Below, piece by piece: positions 28,018 to 35,974 of a DNA stretch of 64,000 nt (positions are counted from its first letter, which is position 1; each line of letters opens with the position of its first letter). The notes under the pieces are model-generated. The model ran no database searches and was not told the DNA's origin. It saw only the letters and a list, made by a program, of their open reading frames with translations. Location: positions 868,001-932,000 of the forward strand of contig LN899469.1 in assembly GCA_001458075.1 (NCBI GenBank). The letters run 5' to 3'. Both the position numbers and the translations under genes were made by a program. Source of the DNA: Idiomarinaceae bacterium HL-53 (lineage in GTDB: Bacteria; Pseudomonadota; Gammaproteobacteria; Enterobacterales; Alteromonadaceae).

Positions 28018-30312
28018 TTAGAAACGATAGCCAACCGTAAGAGATACTGTGCGAGGTTCGCCGTAGTATCCGATCAAGGTGGTATCGCCGCCTAATCCGG
28101 GTAGGAATTCCCCCGGATTATTTGGATCTGGAGACAAGAACGCATAGTTACCTACGAGAAACTCTTCGTCGGTTAAGTTCTTACCATGCAGGCCTACATG
28201 CCAAGTGCCGCTGGCGCTATACCAGTTCACACCTAAATTCACTAAGCCATAAGCGTCTTGAGTGAGTACGTTTCCTAACTCAGTTAACCCATAGTCACTA
28301 CGGTAGCTGTAGTTACCATTGAAAACTAAATCACCATTAGCGAGTGGCATTTCATAGCTAAAACCAAGGTTTGCCGTGGTTTCAGGTGTATTGGTAATCA
28401 CGAACTGATCAGTAATATCAATTTGGTTACCTTGCGCATCGAAGCTAATAACGTTGCTGAAGTCTGCGTCGATTAAGCCCAAGTTACCGTAAATTGACAG
28501 GTTATTGTTGGCTAACCAAGTGAACTCGAGTTCTAAACCGGTCGCCTCAGACTCGCCCACGTTTGCTAAGCGCTGATTGAGCACGGTCGCATCGTTTGGA
28601 TCTGGAATCACAGAAACATATTGACGGTCTTGGTGGTCGAGCATAAATGCGGTGGCATTTACACGTAAACGTGAGGTCACGTCGCTTTTCACGCCCACTT
28701 CATACGAGTAAACATCTTCGGGGTTCGCAGCAGGCTCTGCCGTTTCTGCCCGTGGGTTGAAGGTTCCAGATTTAAAGCCTTGGCCGAAACTTGCATAGAA
28801 CATCGTGTCACTACTGTAACGATATTCCACACCCAATCTTGGGGTGACTTTATTCCAAGTTTTGCTGTCGTCGAGCACAACGGGAGTACCGATCGCAGGG
28901 TCGCGAACATAACCGGGAATCCAGCCCGACTCAGGATAAACGGTATCGAAAATTAGACCGTTACGAACCAATGCGTCCTTTTCATCTTTGGTGTAACGCA
29001 AACCAGCAGTCATAGACCATTTATCGTCAAGGTAGTAAGTTCCTTGCGCATAAACCGCTTGGCTTGTGCTGTCCGAGCAGCCCGCAACTTCACGCGTGAG
29101 GCCTGGAGCTGATAATGATTTTCCGAGCTCTTCTAAGATCGCATCGAAAACCCCACAAGACTCTGCGTCATAGTAATAAATGCCAGACACAAGACTGAGG
29201 TTGTCGGTCCGATAGTTCAATTGGAATTCTTGCGTGAACCATTCATCTTCATAAATGGCAGGCACATCAAAAATTCTGAGTGACGTGTTGTCAAAATCGA
29301 TATTCACAGGTGAGTAATTTTCACGCTGTGCGGTGATTGAACGGAACGTCGTCGTATCACTTACCTCCCAATCTACTGTGAGACTCATCCCTTCCGTTTC
29401 AACTTTGGTCGAAGTTGGTAAGCTCGTATAAGAGTCGTAAATACTGTCGGGCACTGGCGCGTCAGTCAGTAAGCTTGGAAGAAGACGATAGCCGCCCTTT
29501 GAGTTCGATTCATCATCGGTTTGATCGTATTGAAAGCGCACAAATACGTTGTCTTGTGGATACCACTCAAGTGTTGCACGCATTGCTTGCACGTCTTTGT
29601 TGTAGTTTTCCAAGTCTTGGTTCGGTAAGTCGCTCGTGAGGAACTCGCCATAACCGTCACGCGTGAGGTTTGCATAACCGAAACCAAAATAGAGCGTGTT
29701 GTCGATCAGTGGCATTTCACCGGTTAATCGAATGTCTTGCTGACCATAGCTACCTACCGTACCGCGCAATGAGAACTCACGCTCGCCGGTCATTCGCTTT
29801 GTTACATATTTAACAGCGCCACCGATGGTATTCTTACCGTAAAGTGTGCCCTGCGGACCACGCAGTACTTCCACGCGCTCTACGTTCAAAATATCAAGCA
29901 CAGCCCCTTGCGGACGCGCTACATAAACGTCGTCAATATAAATACCAACGCCAGGTTCATAACCCCACAATGGATCTTCCTGACCCACACCGCGAATGAA
30001 CGCAGTAATGGTCGAGTTGGTGCCTCGGCTTTGCTGCAACGTAGTATTCGGTGAGAACTGAGCGACCTCGAGAATGGTAGAAATCCCTCGCTCTGTCAGG
30101 TCGGCATCGCTCACCGATGTGACGGCAACGGGAACTTCTTGAATGCTTTCAACCGTTCGACGGGCGGTGACTTCTATTCGTTCGAGAACTCGCTCTTCTT
30201 GTGCTTCTTCTTCACTTTCACTTTCTTGCGCCCATGCGGTGCTGGCCATGCTCGCCATGGCAGCGGTGACTGCTAACGCACAAAGTGACCGTTTAAATGC
30301 TGTTGTTTTCAT
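28018..30312 (-). CDS. TonB-dependent outer-membrane receptor
   Basis: 764 residues with a signal peptide (to STAWA), an acidic linker, a plug domain (IEVTARRTVESIQEVPVAVT; GVGIYIDDVYVARPQGAVLDI; VERVEVLRGPQGTLYGKNTIGG) and a 22-strand-type barrel ending in the aromatic VGYRF. The plug wording resembles receptors of the CirA/sphingomonad-type catabolic group rather than siderophore receptors of enterobacteria. It is divergent from a permease, acyl-CoA ligase and exported hydrolase operon, so it may import the substrate of that operon; the substrate is unknown. Confidence 0.88.
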   Translation of the reverse strand: MKTTAFKRSLCALAVTAAMASMASTAWAQESESEEEAQEERVLERIEVTARRTVESIQEVPVAVTSVSDADLTERGISTILEVAQFSPNTTLQQSRGTNSTITAFIRGVGQEDPLWGYEPGVGIYIDDVYVARPQGAVLDILNVERVEVLRGPQGTLYGKNTIGGAVKYVTKRMTGEREFSLRGTVGSYGQQDIRLTGEMPLIDNTLYFGFGYANLTRDGYGEFLTSDLPNQDLENYNKDVQAMRATLEWYPQDNVFVRFQYDQTDDESNSKGGYRLLPSLLTDAPVPDSIYDSYTSLPTSTKVETEGMSLTVDWEVSDTTTFRSITAQRENYSPVNIDFDNTSLRIFDVPAIYEDEWFTQEFQLNYRTDNLSLVSGIYYYDAESCGVFDAILEELGKSLSAPGLTREVAGCSDSTSQAVYAQGTYYLDDKWSMTAGLRYTKDEKDALVRNGLIFDTVYPESGWIPGYVRDPAIGTPVVLDDSKTWNKVTPRLGVEYRYSSDTMFYASFGQGFKSGTFNPRAETAEPAANPEDVYSYEVGVKSDVTSRLRVNATAFMLDHQDRQYVSVIPDPNDATVLNQRLANVGESEATGLELEFTWLANNNLSIYGNLGLIDADFSNVISFDAQGNQIDITDQFVITNTPETTANLGFSYEMPLANGDLVFNGNYSYRSDYGLTELGNVLTQDAYGLVNLGVNWYSASGTWHVGLHGKNLTDEEFLVGNYAFLSPDPNNPGEFLPGLGGDTTLIGYYGEPRTVSLTVGYRF

Positions 30313-30383
30313 GTGGAGATTTCCCCTAATTTTTTTGTTGTGCGAGCAAACCTTAGCCTAAAGTGAATAATTTGTGACCTGTA

Positions 30384-30397
30384 CCATAGTACTATGG
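30384..30397. promoter_or_regulatory. Perfect 14-bp palindrome, candidate operator
   Basis: CCATAGTACTATGG sits 71 bases before the TonB receptor start and about 100 bases before the permease start, in their shared 182-bp control region. Its symmetry fits a dimeric regulator such as a LuxR-type or TetR-type protein. No regulator is encoded inside the cluster; the CrbR-type gene 2.5 kb away is a possible one. Assignment is inference. Confidence 0.45.
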
Positions 30398-30494
30398 GTA
30401 TGTTTTTCATACTGGACGAGAATACGGAACACAAAGAAAAGCGAGTCTCGGTTTCTGATCGCCACTCGCGAACACAATAACAAGAGAGGTTTTC

Positions 30495-31790
30495 ATGTTA
30501 AGTATGCTTGGCTTGGTAGGTGGTTTGGTGCTGCTTATCATACTTACATTACGGGGCTGGAATTTATTTATTAGTGCACCCTTGTGTGCATTATTAGTTG
30601 CAGTCACAGCCAACGTTCCGATTTTTGTCGGTGATATCAATTACGTTGAAAGTTACATGAATGGCTTCTCGAGTTTTGTCGCCTCTTGGTTCTTCATGTT
30701 CTTACTCGGCTCGATTTTTGGCAAATTCATGGAAGACACGGGTGCTGCCGACAGTGTCGCGGATCTAATTATTTCCAAGCTGGGCAAGAAGCAGGCGGTG
30801 CTGGCGGTGGTGTTAGCATGCGCTATTTTAACCTACGGTGGCGTGAGCGTATTCGTGGTGGCCTTCTCGGTTTACCCGATGGCACTCAGTTTATTTAAAG
30901 ACGCGAACTTGCCCCGGCGTTTCATTCCTGCAGCTCTCGCTTTTGGCTCAGTAACCTTTACGATGACTTCGGCAGGCTCTCCTGAGATTCAAAACTGGAT
31001 TCCGATTGAATATCTTGGCACATCTCCATACGCCGCTTGGGAAGTCTCACTCTTTGTTGCGGTTGTTATGTTTATTATCGGGTACTGGTGGCTCACCCGC
31101 ATGATCACTAATGCGGTGAACAAAGGCGAATCATTTGCTGCAAGACAAGGGGATCCAGTGTTATTAGATCGCGCGTTGCCGCATCCAATTACAGGCTTCC
31201 TGCCACTTGTAGTCGTGTTAACTCTCTCTTTTATCTACCATGACAGCCTTGGAAAAATGGCACTTATTGTTGCGCTTGCGGGTGGCGTATTAGCTCTGAT
31301 GGCGATTAATTGGAAATTTTTCCATGATATGCAAGAGGCGCTTGCCCAGGCCACTACAGGTGCGCTTATTGCCATTGGTAACACCGCAGCGGTAGTCGGC
31401 TTCGGAAGCGTCGCTCGAGTCACCCCCGCATTTGACAGTGCGGTGGCGGCAATGACCTCTATTCCTGGTAATGAATTGGTTGGTGCAGCTATTGCGGTAA
31501 GTGTAATCGCGGGCTTAACGGGCTCTGCATCGGGAGGCCAAGCTATCGCATTGCCAGAAGTGGGTCCTCACTACCTTGATCAAGGGGTGAGTCCTGAAGA
31601 GCTGCATCGTGTCGTTTCAATTTCATCAGGTGCCCTCGATTCCTTGCCACACAATGGCTATGTAGTAACCACCATACGCGCGATTTGTAACGAAACACAT
31701 AGCGATGCTTACTGGGCTGTTGGTGCCGTGACCGTGGTGGTGCCGACGATTGGCTTAGCGATTGCAATCACATTGTTTAATTTCTTCTAG
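30495..31790 (+). CDS. GntP-family permease
   Basis: 431 residues with about 12 membrane helices and GntP-family sequence features (LTYGGVSVFVVAFSVYPMAL; ALAFGSVTFTMTSAGSPEIQNW; VSVIAGLTGSASGGQAIALPE). GntP transporters move gluconate, other sugar acids or hydroxy-acids with protons. Here it heads an operon with an acyl-CoA ligase and an exported hydrolase, so a carboxylic acid released in the periplasm is a reasonable cargo. A clear AGAGG ribosome site precedes the ATG. Confidence 0.82.
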   Translation: MLSMLGLVGGLVLLIILTLRGWNLFISAPLCALLVAVTANVPIFVGDINYVESYMNGFSSFVASWFFMFLLGSIFGKFMEDTGAADSVADLIISKLGKKQAVLAVVLACAILTYGGVSVFVVAFSVYPMALSLFKDANLPRRFIPAALAFGSVTFTMTSAGSPEIQNWIPIEYLGTSPYAAWEVSLFVAVVMFIIGYWWLTRMITNAVNKGESFAARQGDPVLLDRALPHPITGFLPLVVVLTLSFIYHDSLGKMALIVALAGGVLALMAINWKFFHDMQEALAQATTGALIAIGNTAAVVGFGSVARVTPAFDSAVAAMTSIPGNELVGAAIAVSVIAGLTGSASGGQAIALPEVGPHYLDQGVSPEELHRVVSISSGALDSLPHNGYVVTTIRAICNETHSDAYWAVGAVTVVVPTIGLAIAITLFNFF

Positions 31791-31804
31791 GAGTTGGGTT
31801 GTAC

Positions 31805-33466
31805 ATGAAACAGGTTACCAATGCACTCGTCCAACCCGGCAATATGATGCCAACACCCATGTTGGTGATTGACTTGTTAGCTTATGCAAGCCAGCGCTTT
31901 CCGCATCAGGAAATTGTGTCACGTTTGCACACGGGAGAGATACATCGAACCACCTATCGAAAAACGTGGGAGCGTGTTCAGCAATTGGGTAATGCGTTGA
32001 AAAAACTCGGCGTTACGCCCGGAATGTTCATTGCCTCCATGGCTTGGAATACGCATCGACATATGGAGCTTTATTACGGCATAGCAGGCCTCGGCGCAGT
32101 GCTTCATACGGTAAATCCACGCCTTTTCAGTGAACAAATTGAATATGTAATCAACCATGCCGAAGATCAATATGTATTTGTCGATCCCGGCTTTGTTGAG
32201 CAATTAGAACATAGTGCACCGCAGCTCAAATCAATTAAGGGTTATATTATTTTGTGTGCTCGAGAGGAGATGCCGAAGACAACCCTCTCGCCGGTGTATT
32301 GCTATGAAGACTTGCTTGGGAGCGCTTCAGCCGAGATAGAGTGGCCGCGATTCAATGAAAATGAAGCCGCCTCTCTTTGTTACACCTCAGGAACCACAGG
32401 CAACCCGAAAGGGGTACTCTACTCTCATAGAGCAACCGTGTTACATGCACAAGCCGCGGCTAGCCCGGCGTTACTTGATCTTAGGGAAGACACGGTGTTA
32501 CTGCCGATGGTGGCAATGTACCATGTGAGTGCCTGGGGAGCGCCGTATGCGGCGCCGCTTGCGGGCGCCAAACTGGTTTTCCCAGGTCACGGTATGGACG
32601 GTGCGTCCATGTGGGAGTTAATTCATAGTGAACGTGTCAATGTAGGGTTAGGTGTGCCGACCATCTGGCTCACGCTCCACAATCATTTACAGCAACAAGG
32701 GATGAAAAAAACGCCTCTAGCCCGTGTTTGCGTGGGTGGGGCCGCATCGCCCATGGGGCTCGTTAAAACGTACGATGAAGCCTACGGAATTTATTGGCAG
32801 CCTATTTGGGGTATGACTGAAACGGGGCCGCTCGTGACATCTTTGCCGCCCTCACCTTCGCTTCTATTGCAAAAAAATGCGGCGAGATGGCAGCGTCAGA
32901 CGACCGCTGGTAAGGCATGCTTTGGCATAGAAATGGAGATCTTCGACGCTGAGAATAAACCCCTTCCTCACGACGGTGAGCATTCGGGGGAACTGCGCGT
33001 ACGCGGCCCTTGGATTTGCTCTCAGTATTTTAAAAATGACGATTTAAGCTCGTTCCCAGACGGCTGGCTTGCGACGGGTGATATTGCGGTGATCGACGAT
33101 GAAGGCCATATGAAGGTAGTCGATCGCACCAAAGACGTCATTAAAAGCGGAGGGGAGTGGATTAGCTCTCTTGAAATTGAAAGTATCGCCAGCCAACACC
33201 CGGCGGTGAATGAATGCTGCGTAATTGGTGTGAAGCACGAGAAATGGGACGAGCGCCCTCTTTTACTGGTGGTCGTTAATCAAGGTGCGTCGCTCACAAG
33301 CGCAGACATGATGGCACACCTCTCCGGCAAAATAGCGAAGTGGTGGATGCCCGACGCAATGATATTGGTAGACACATTGCCGCATACTGGCACTGGCAAA
33401 GTTCTGAAAAAAGAGCTTCGCGATCAGTATTTCAATTACTTAGTAGAACAAAAAGAACAGGAGTAG
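31805..33466 (+). CDS. Acyl-CoA synthetase, AlkK/DmdB-like AMP-binding family
   Basis: 553 residues from ATG 31805; an in-frame TTG at 31799 is an alternative. ATP/AMP-binding motif YTSGTTGNPKG at 193-203, IWGMTETGPL, GWLATGDIAVID, VDRTKDVIKSGGEWISS (hinge), and the C-terminal lysine in GTGKVLKKEL. It activates a carboxylic acid to its CoA thioester. Sequence style fits the medium/long-chain and methylmercaptopropionate ligase group, but substrate cannot be decided. It follows the permease by 14 bases and precedes the exported hydrolase by three. Confidence 0.88.
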   Translation: MKQVTNALVQPGNMMPTPMLVIDLLAYASQRFPHQEIVSRLHTGEIHRTTYRKTWERVQQLGNALKKLGVTPGMFIASMAWNTHRHMELYYGIAGLGAVLHTVNPRLFSEQIEYVINHAEDQYVFVDPGFVEQLEHSAPQLKSIKGYIILCAREEMPKTTLSPVYCYEDLLGSASAEIEWPRFNENEAASLCYTSGTTGNPKGVLYSHRATVLHAQAAASPALLDLREDTVLLPMVAMYHVSAWGAPYAAPLAGAKLVFPGHGMDGASMWELIHSERVNVGLGVPTIWLTLHNHLQQQGMKKTPLARVCVGGAASPMGLVKTYDEAYGIYWQPIWGMTETGPLVTSLPPSPSLLLQKNAARWQRQTTAGKACFGIEMEIFDAENKPLPHDGEHSGELRVRGPWICSQYFKNDDLSSFPDGWLATGDIAVIDDEGHMKVVDRTKDVIKSGGEWISSLEIESIASQHPAVNECCVIGVKHEKWDERPLLLVVVNQGASLTSADMMAHLSGKIAKWWMPDAMILVDTLPHTGTGKVLKKELRDQYFNYLVEQKEQE

Positions 33467-33469
33467 AAC

Positions 33470-34654
33470 ATGAAAGGATATGTTGGTTACCTCATCGCGA
33501 TTGCCTTGTGCTTTGTGTTTAGCGCTGCTCAAGGCCAAGAGCAAACGCTCCCGTTGGTTGAAAAGCAAGTGTTTATTAGTGAGGACTTTGTCACTTTTGG
33601 CGGAGAAACCATTCCTGAAGTTCGAGTCGGTTGGGAAGCCTACGGTGAGCTCAATGAAGAGAAAGACAATGTCATTCTCATCACTCATTTCTTTTCAGGC
33701 ACGAGTCATGCTGCAGGTCGATATCAGGAAAGTGACCCCATGCCAGGGTATTGGGACGCAATTATTGGCCCCGGAAAGGCGATCGACACGAATAAATACT
33801 ATGTGATTAGCTCCGATACACTGGTGAATCAATCGCCTTACGACCCAAATGTAGTAACCACAGGGCCTGCTTCCATTAACCCCGAAACCGGCAAACCTTA
33901 TGGCCTAGATTTTCCCGTGGTAACGATTCGTGATTTTGTGAATGTGCAGAAGTTACTACTCGACAACCTCGGTATCGACAAATTACATGCGGTGGTTGGC
34001 GCGTCGATGGGCTCACTACAAGCACTTGAGTGGTCTATTGCCTATCCGGACAAAGTTGAACGTATGCTGTCTGTGATTGGCATGGGTGAAATCGATCCCT
34101 GGACGATTGCGACGCTGCAGCAATGGGCAAACCCAATCCAACTCGATCCCAATTGGAACGGGGGCGATTATTACGCAAGTGAGAAACCACAAGAGGGCGT
34201 TATACAAGCGCTTATGGCGATCACTTTACAAGCACAGCATCCACTTATCTTTAATCAAATTCACGCGCAGAGTTCAGCAAGAGAGTTGGCACCGCTAGAC
34301 GATATTCACGCCAACTTTTCGGTGGTAGATTCGCTAAGAACCATGGCAACACAACGGGCAACATACGCAGACGCGAATCATATTTTGTATTTAGTGCGCG
34401 CAAACCAGCTCTTTTTGGCAGGCCATGGTGAGAACTTAGAGTCTGGATTAGCGCAAGTGGAAGCGAAAACATTGTTTCTACCGGCTACGAACGACTTGTT
34501 ACTGCAGCCCTATTTAGCGCAACGAGTTTATAACATTTTAAACAGCCAAAATAAGCCAACTGCATATGAAGAAATAAACGGACCTTGGGGACACCTTGAT
34601 GGGATTATCTCAATAGGGACTAAGGCTGAAGAAATTCGTGCATTTTTACAATAA
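33470..34654 (+). CDS. Exported MetX-like alpha/beta hydrolase
   Basis: 394 residues. The fold is that of homoserine O-acetyltransferase (MetX) relatives: RVGWEAYGELNEEKDNVILITHFFSG, GKAIDTNKYYVISSDTL, a nucleophile elbow GASMGSLQALEW with Ser179, a late Asp in LPATNDLLLQP and His in GPWGHLDGI. Unlike biosynthetic MetX it begins with a signal peptide (MKGYVGYLIAIALCFVFSAAQG), so it acts in the periplasm or outside, where acetyl-CoA is absent; an esterase or hydrolase role is more likely than acetyl transfer. It is the last gene of the permease-ligase operon. Confidence 0.85.
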   Translation: MKGYVGYLIAIALCFVFSAAQGQEQTLPLVEKQVFISEDFVTFGGETIPEVRVGWEAYGELNEEKDNVILITHFFSGTSHAAGRYQESDPMPGYWDAIIGPGKAIDTNKYYVISSDTLVNQSPYDPNVVTTGPASINPETGKPYGLDFPVVTIRDFVNVQKLLLDNLGIDKLHAVVGASMGSLQALEWSIAYPDKVERMLSVIGMGEIDPWTIATLQQWANPIQLDPNWNGGDYYASEKPQEGVIQALMAITLQAQHPLIFNQIHAQSSARELAPLDDIHANFSVVDSLRTMATQRATYADANHILYLVRANQLFLAGHGENLESGLAQVEAKTLFLPATNDLLLQPYLAQRVYNILNSQNKPTAYEEINGPWGHLDGIISIGTKAEEIRAFLQ

Positions 34655-34680
34655 GTTACAAATTATTAATATTTTGTAAC
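34655..34680. repeat. AT-rich inverted repeat directly after the MetX-like gene
   Basis: GTTACAAA (34655-34662) and TTTGTAAC (34673-34680) with a 10-base AT spacer start at the first base after the stop codon. It may be a weak terminator hairpin or an operator; there is no T run. Confidence 0.4.
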
Positions 34681-34690
34681 ATCGGCTAGG

Positions 34691-34850
34691 TTGATCGCAC
34701 TAACTGTTATGCTATTATTCGTAACGTTCTCGTTCGTTGTGTTGAAAATGGACGAACAAGGTAGTTCTCAGTGGGTCACCGCTGTATTGAAAGGGCAATA
34801 CAGAACAAGAACACTTTCAATACCGATCGCGCACAAGGACGTGTGCAATT
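34691..34850 (+). ncRNA. Putative structured small RNA or cis element
   Basis: TTGATC (34691-34696), 16 bases, TATTAT (34713-34718) resembles a promoter. Downstream are several stems: GTTCTCGTTC (34726-34735) with GAACAAGAAC (34803-34812, one mismatch), an enclosed GTTCGT/ACGAAC pair, a perfect hairpin CTGTATTG/CAATACAG (34782-34803), a competing 10-bp pair GTATTGAAAG/CTTTCAATAC (34784-34793, 34814-34823), and a GC hairpin near 34832-34849. No ORF is present. No U-tract terminator is visible, which weakens the sRNA reading. Confidence 0.3.
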
Positions 34851-34852
34851 AA

Positions 34853-35809
34853 TTATCGGGCTTTTCTCGGCGTTCCGCCAAACCATCTTTTGTAAGCTTT
34901 TATGAATGCGCTCGCATCAGCGTAGCCAAGGTGCGTTGCAATTTCCTCGAGTTGTAAGTTTCGTTGTAAATATTTGCGTGCAAGTTGCTGGCGCGCCAAG
35001 TCACGTATTTGTTGAAATGAAGCCCCGAGCACTTTGAGTTTACGCACCAATGTACGTTCGGAAATACGCATGCGAGTCGCCACTTCTTGTCGTGTAAGTT
35101 GCGGCTCTTCACTAAGCCAATCGCTCAGTTTTTGCTCAAGCGAAACGCCTCTCAACATCCGCATTTGTTGCTCTAACTCTTGGGTTAACATGGCGAGTAA
35201 TCGAGCGTTCGCTGAGACAATTGGGAGGGTTAGCGCTTCTTTTGGGAAACGAATGCAGGGTGTGCTGCAGGCGACAGTAGGCTCTGCCGTAAAGTCTTTG
35301 AGTAACTGTAAAAAAGGCTTACTAGACGTATCATAATAACCCACTTGAACACCCGATAACCTGCCACCGGTAAGCCTTTTTGCTAGCGCTAAAATACAAG
35401 TGAGCACCGACTCCACTCGCAGTTGTTTAGCCACTTGGTAGCGTGGAAAGTATTCGAGAGCAAGTAGATTCCCCGTATGCATTACAAATAAGTCGCCGCC
35501 ATCGCCCACGAGCGGATAATAGCGTTGAATCAAGCTAATCGCTTCGCCCAGGGTTTGCGCGCTCGCAGCCGCATAGCCAAGCATATCTAACTCGGAAGGT
35601 TCGATAGTCACCGCAAGCGTAGGAAGAAATTGATGTACATTAGGCGAGTTGCTGAGTTGGGCCCAGAGCGTGTCTTGTTCGGTGATGCTAACTCGCACAT
35701 TCGGCCTTTCAAATCGCTGGCGCCAAGTTGTTTCGTCGCTCTGTAAAATATGAGCTTGATGAGCCGCTAGTAAAACAGCGCGTTGATAACTAAAGGATAC
35801 ACTCGACAT
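34853..35809 (-). CDS. AraC-family transcriptional regulator (OruR/ArgR-like)
   Basis: 318 residues. N-terminal ligand-binding region of the Arabinose_bd/OruR type (LGYAAASAQTLGEAISLIQRYYPLVGDGG) and a C-terminal double helix-turn-helix (TRQEVATRMRISERTLVRKL; LEEIATHLGYADASAFIKAYKRWFGGTP). It is divergent from the flavin-monooxygenase operon across 165 bp and is the likely regulator of it. Effector unknown. Confidence 0.88.
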   Translation of the reverse strand: MSSVSFSYQRAVLLAAHQAHILQSDETTWRQRFERPNVRVSITEQDTLWAQLSNSPNVHQFLPTLAVTIEPSELDMLGYAAASAQTLGEAISLIQRYYPLVGDGGDLFVMHTGNLLALEYFPRYQVAKQLRVESVLTCILALAKRLTGGRLSGVQVGYYDTSSKPFLQLLKDFTAEPTVACSTPCIRFPKEALTLPIVSANARLLAMLTQELEQQMRMLRGVSLEQKLSDWLSEEPQLTRQEVATRMRISERTLVRKLKVLGASFQQIRDLARQQLARKYLQRNLQLEEIATHLGYADASAFIKAYKRWFGGTPRKAR

Positions 35810-35865
35810 AAATAGCCCTTCGTTTAATTCGCTCCACTTTCGGATTTTTAGATAATACGTGACAT

Positions 35866-35951
35866 TAAGTGGCTCATATTAACGATTATTGCACAGAAGA
35901 ACCGTGAATTTTACGAATAAATCACTTAAATTCTTCACAATGAGTCGTTTA
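35866..35951. promoter_or_regulatory. Imperfect repeated half-sites, candidate AraC operator
   Basis: TAAGTGGCTCAT (35866-35877) and, inverted, ATGAGTCGTTTA (35940-35951) match at 9 of 12 bases; a CACTTA element lies between them. The spacing across the divergent control region fits AraC-type DNA looping or tandem binding. Suggestive only. Confidence 0.3.
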
Positions 35952-35974
35952 AATACCTAAAAAGGAGTCTGGCA

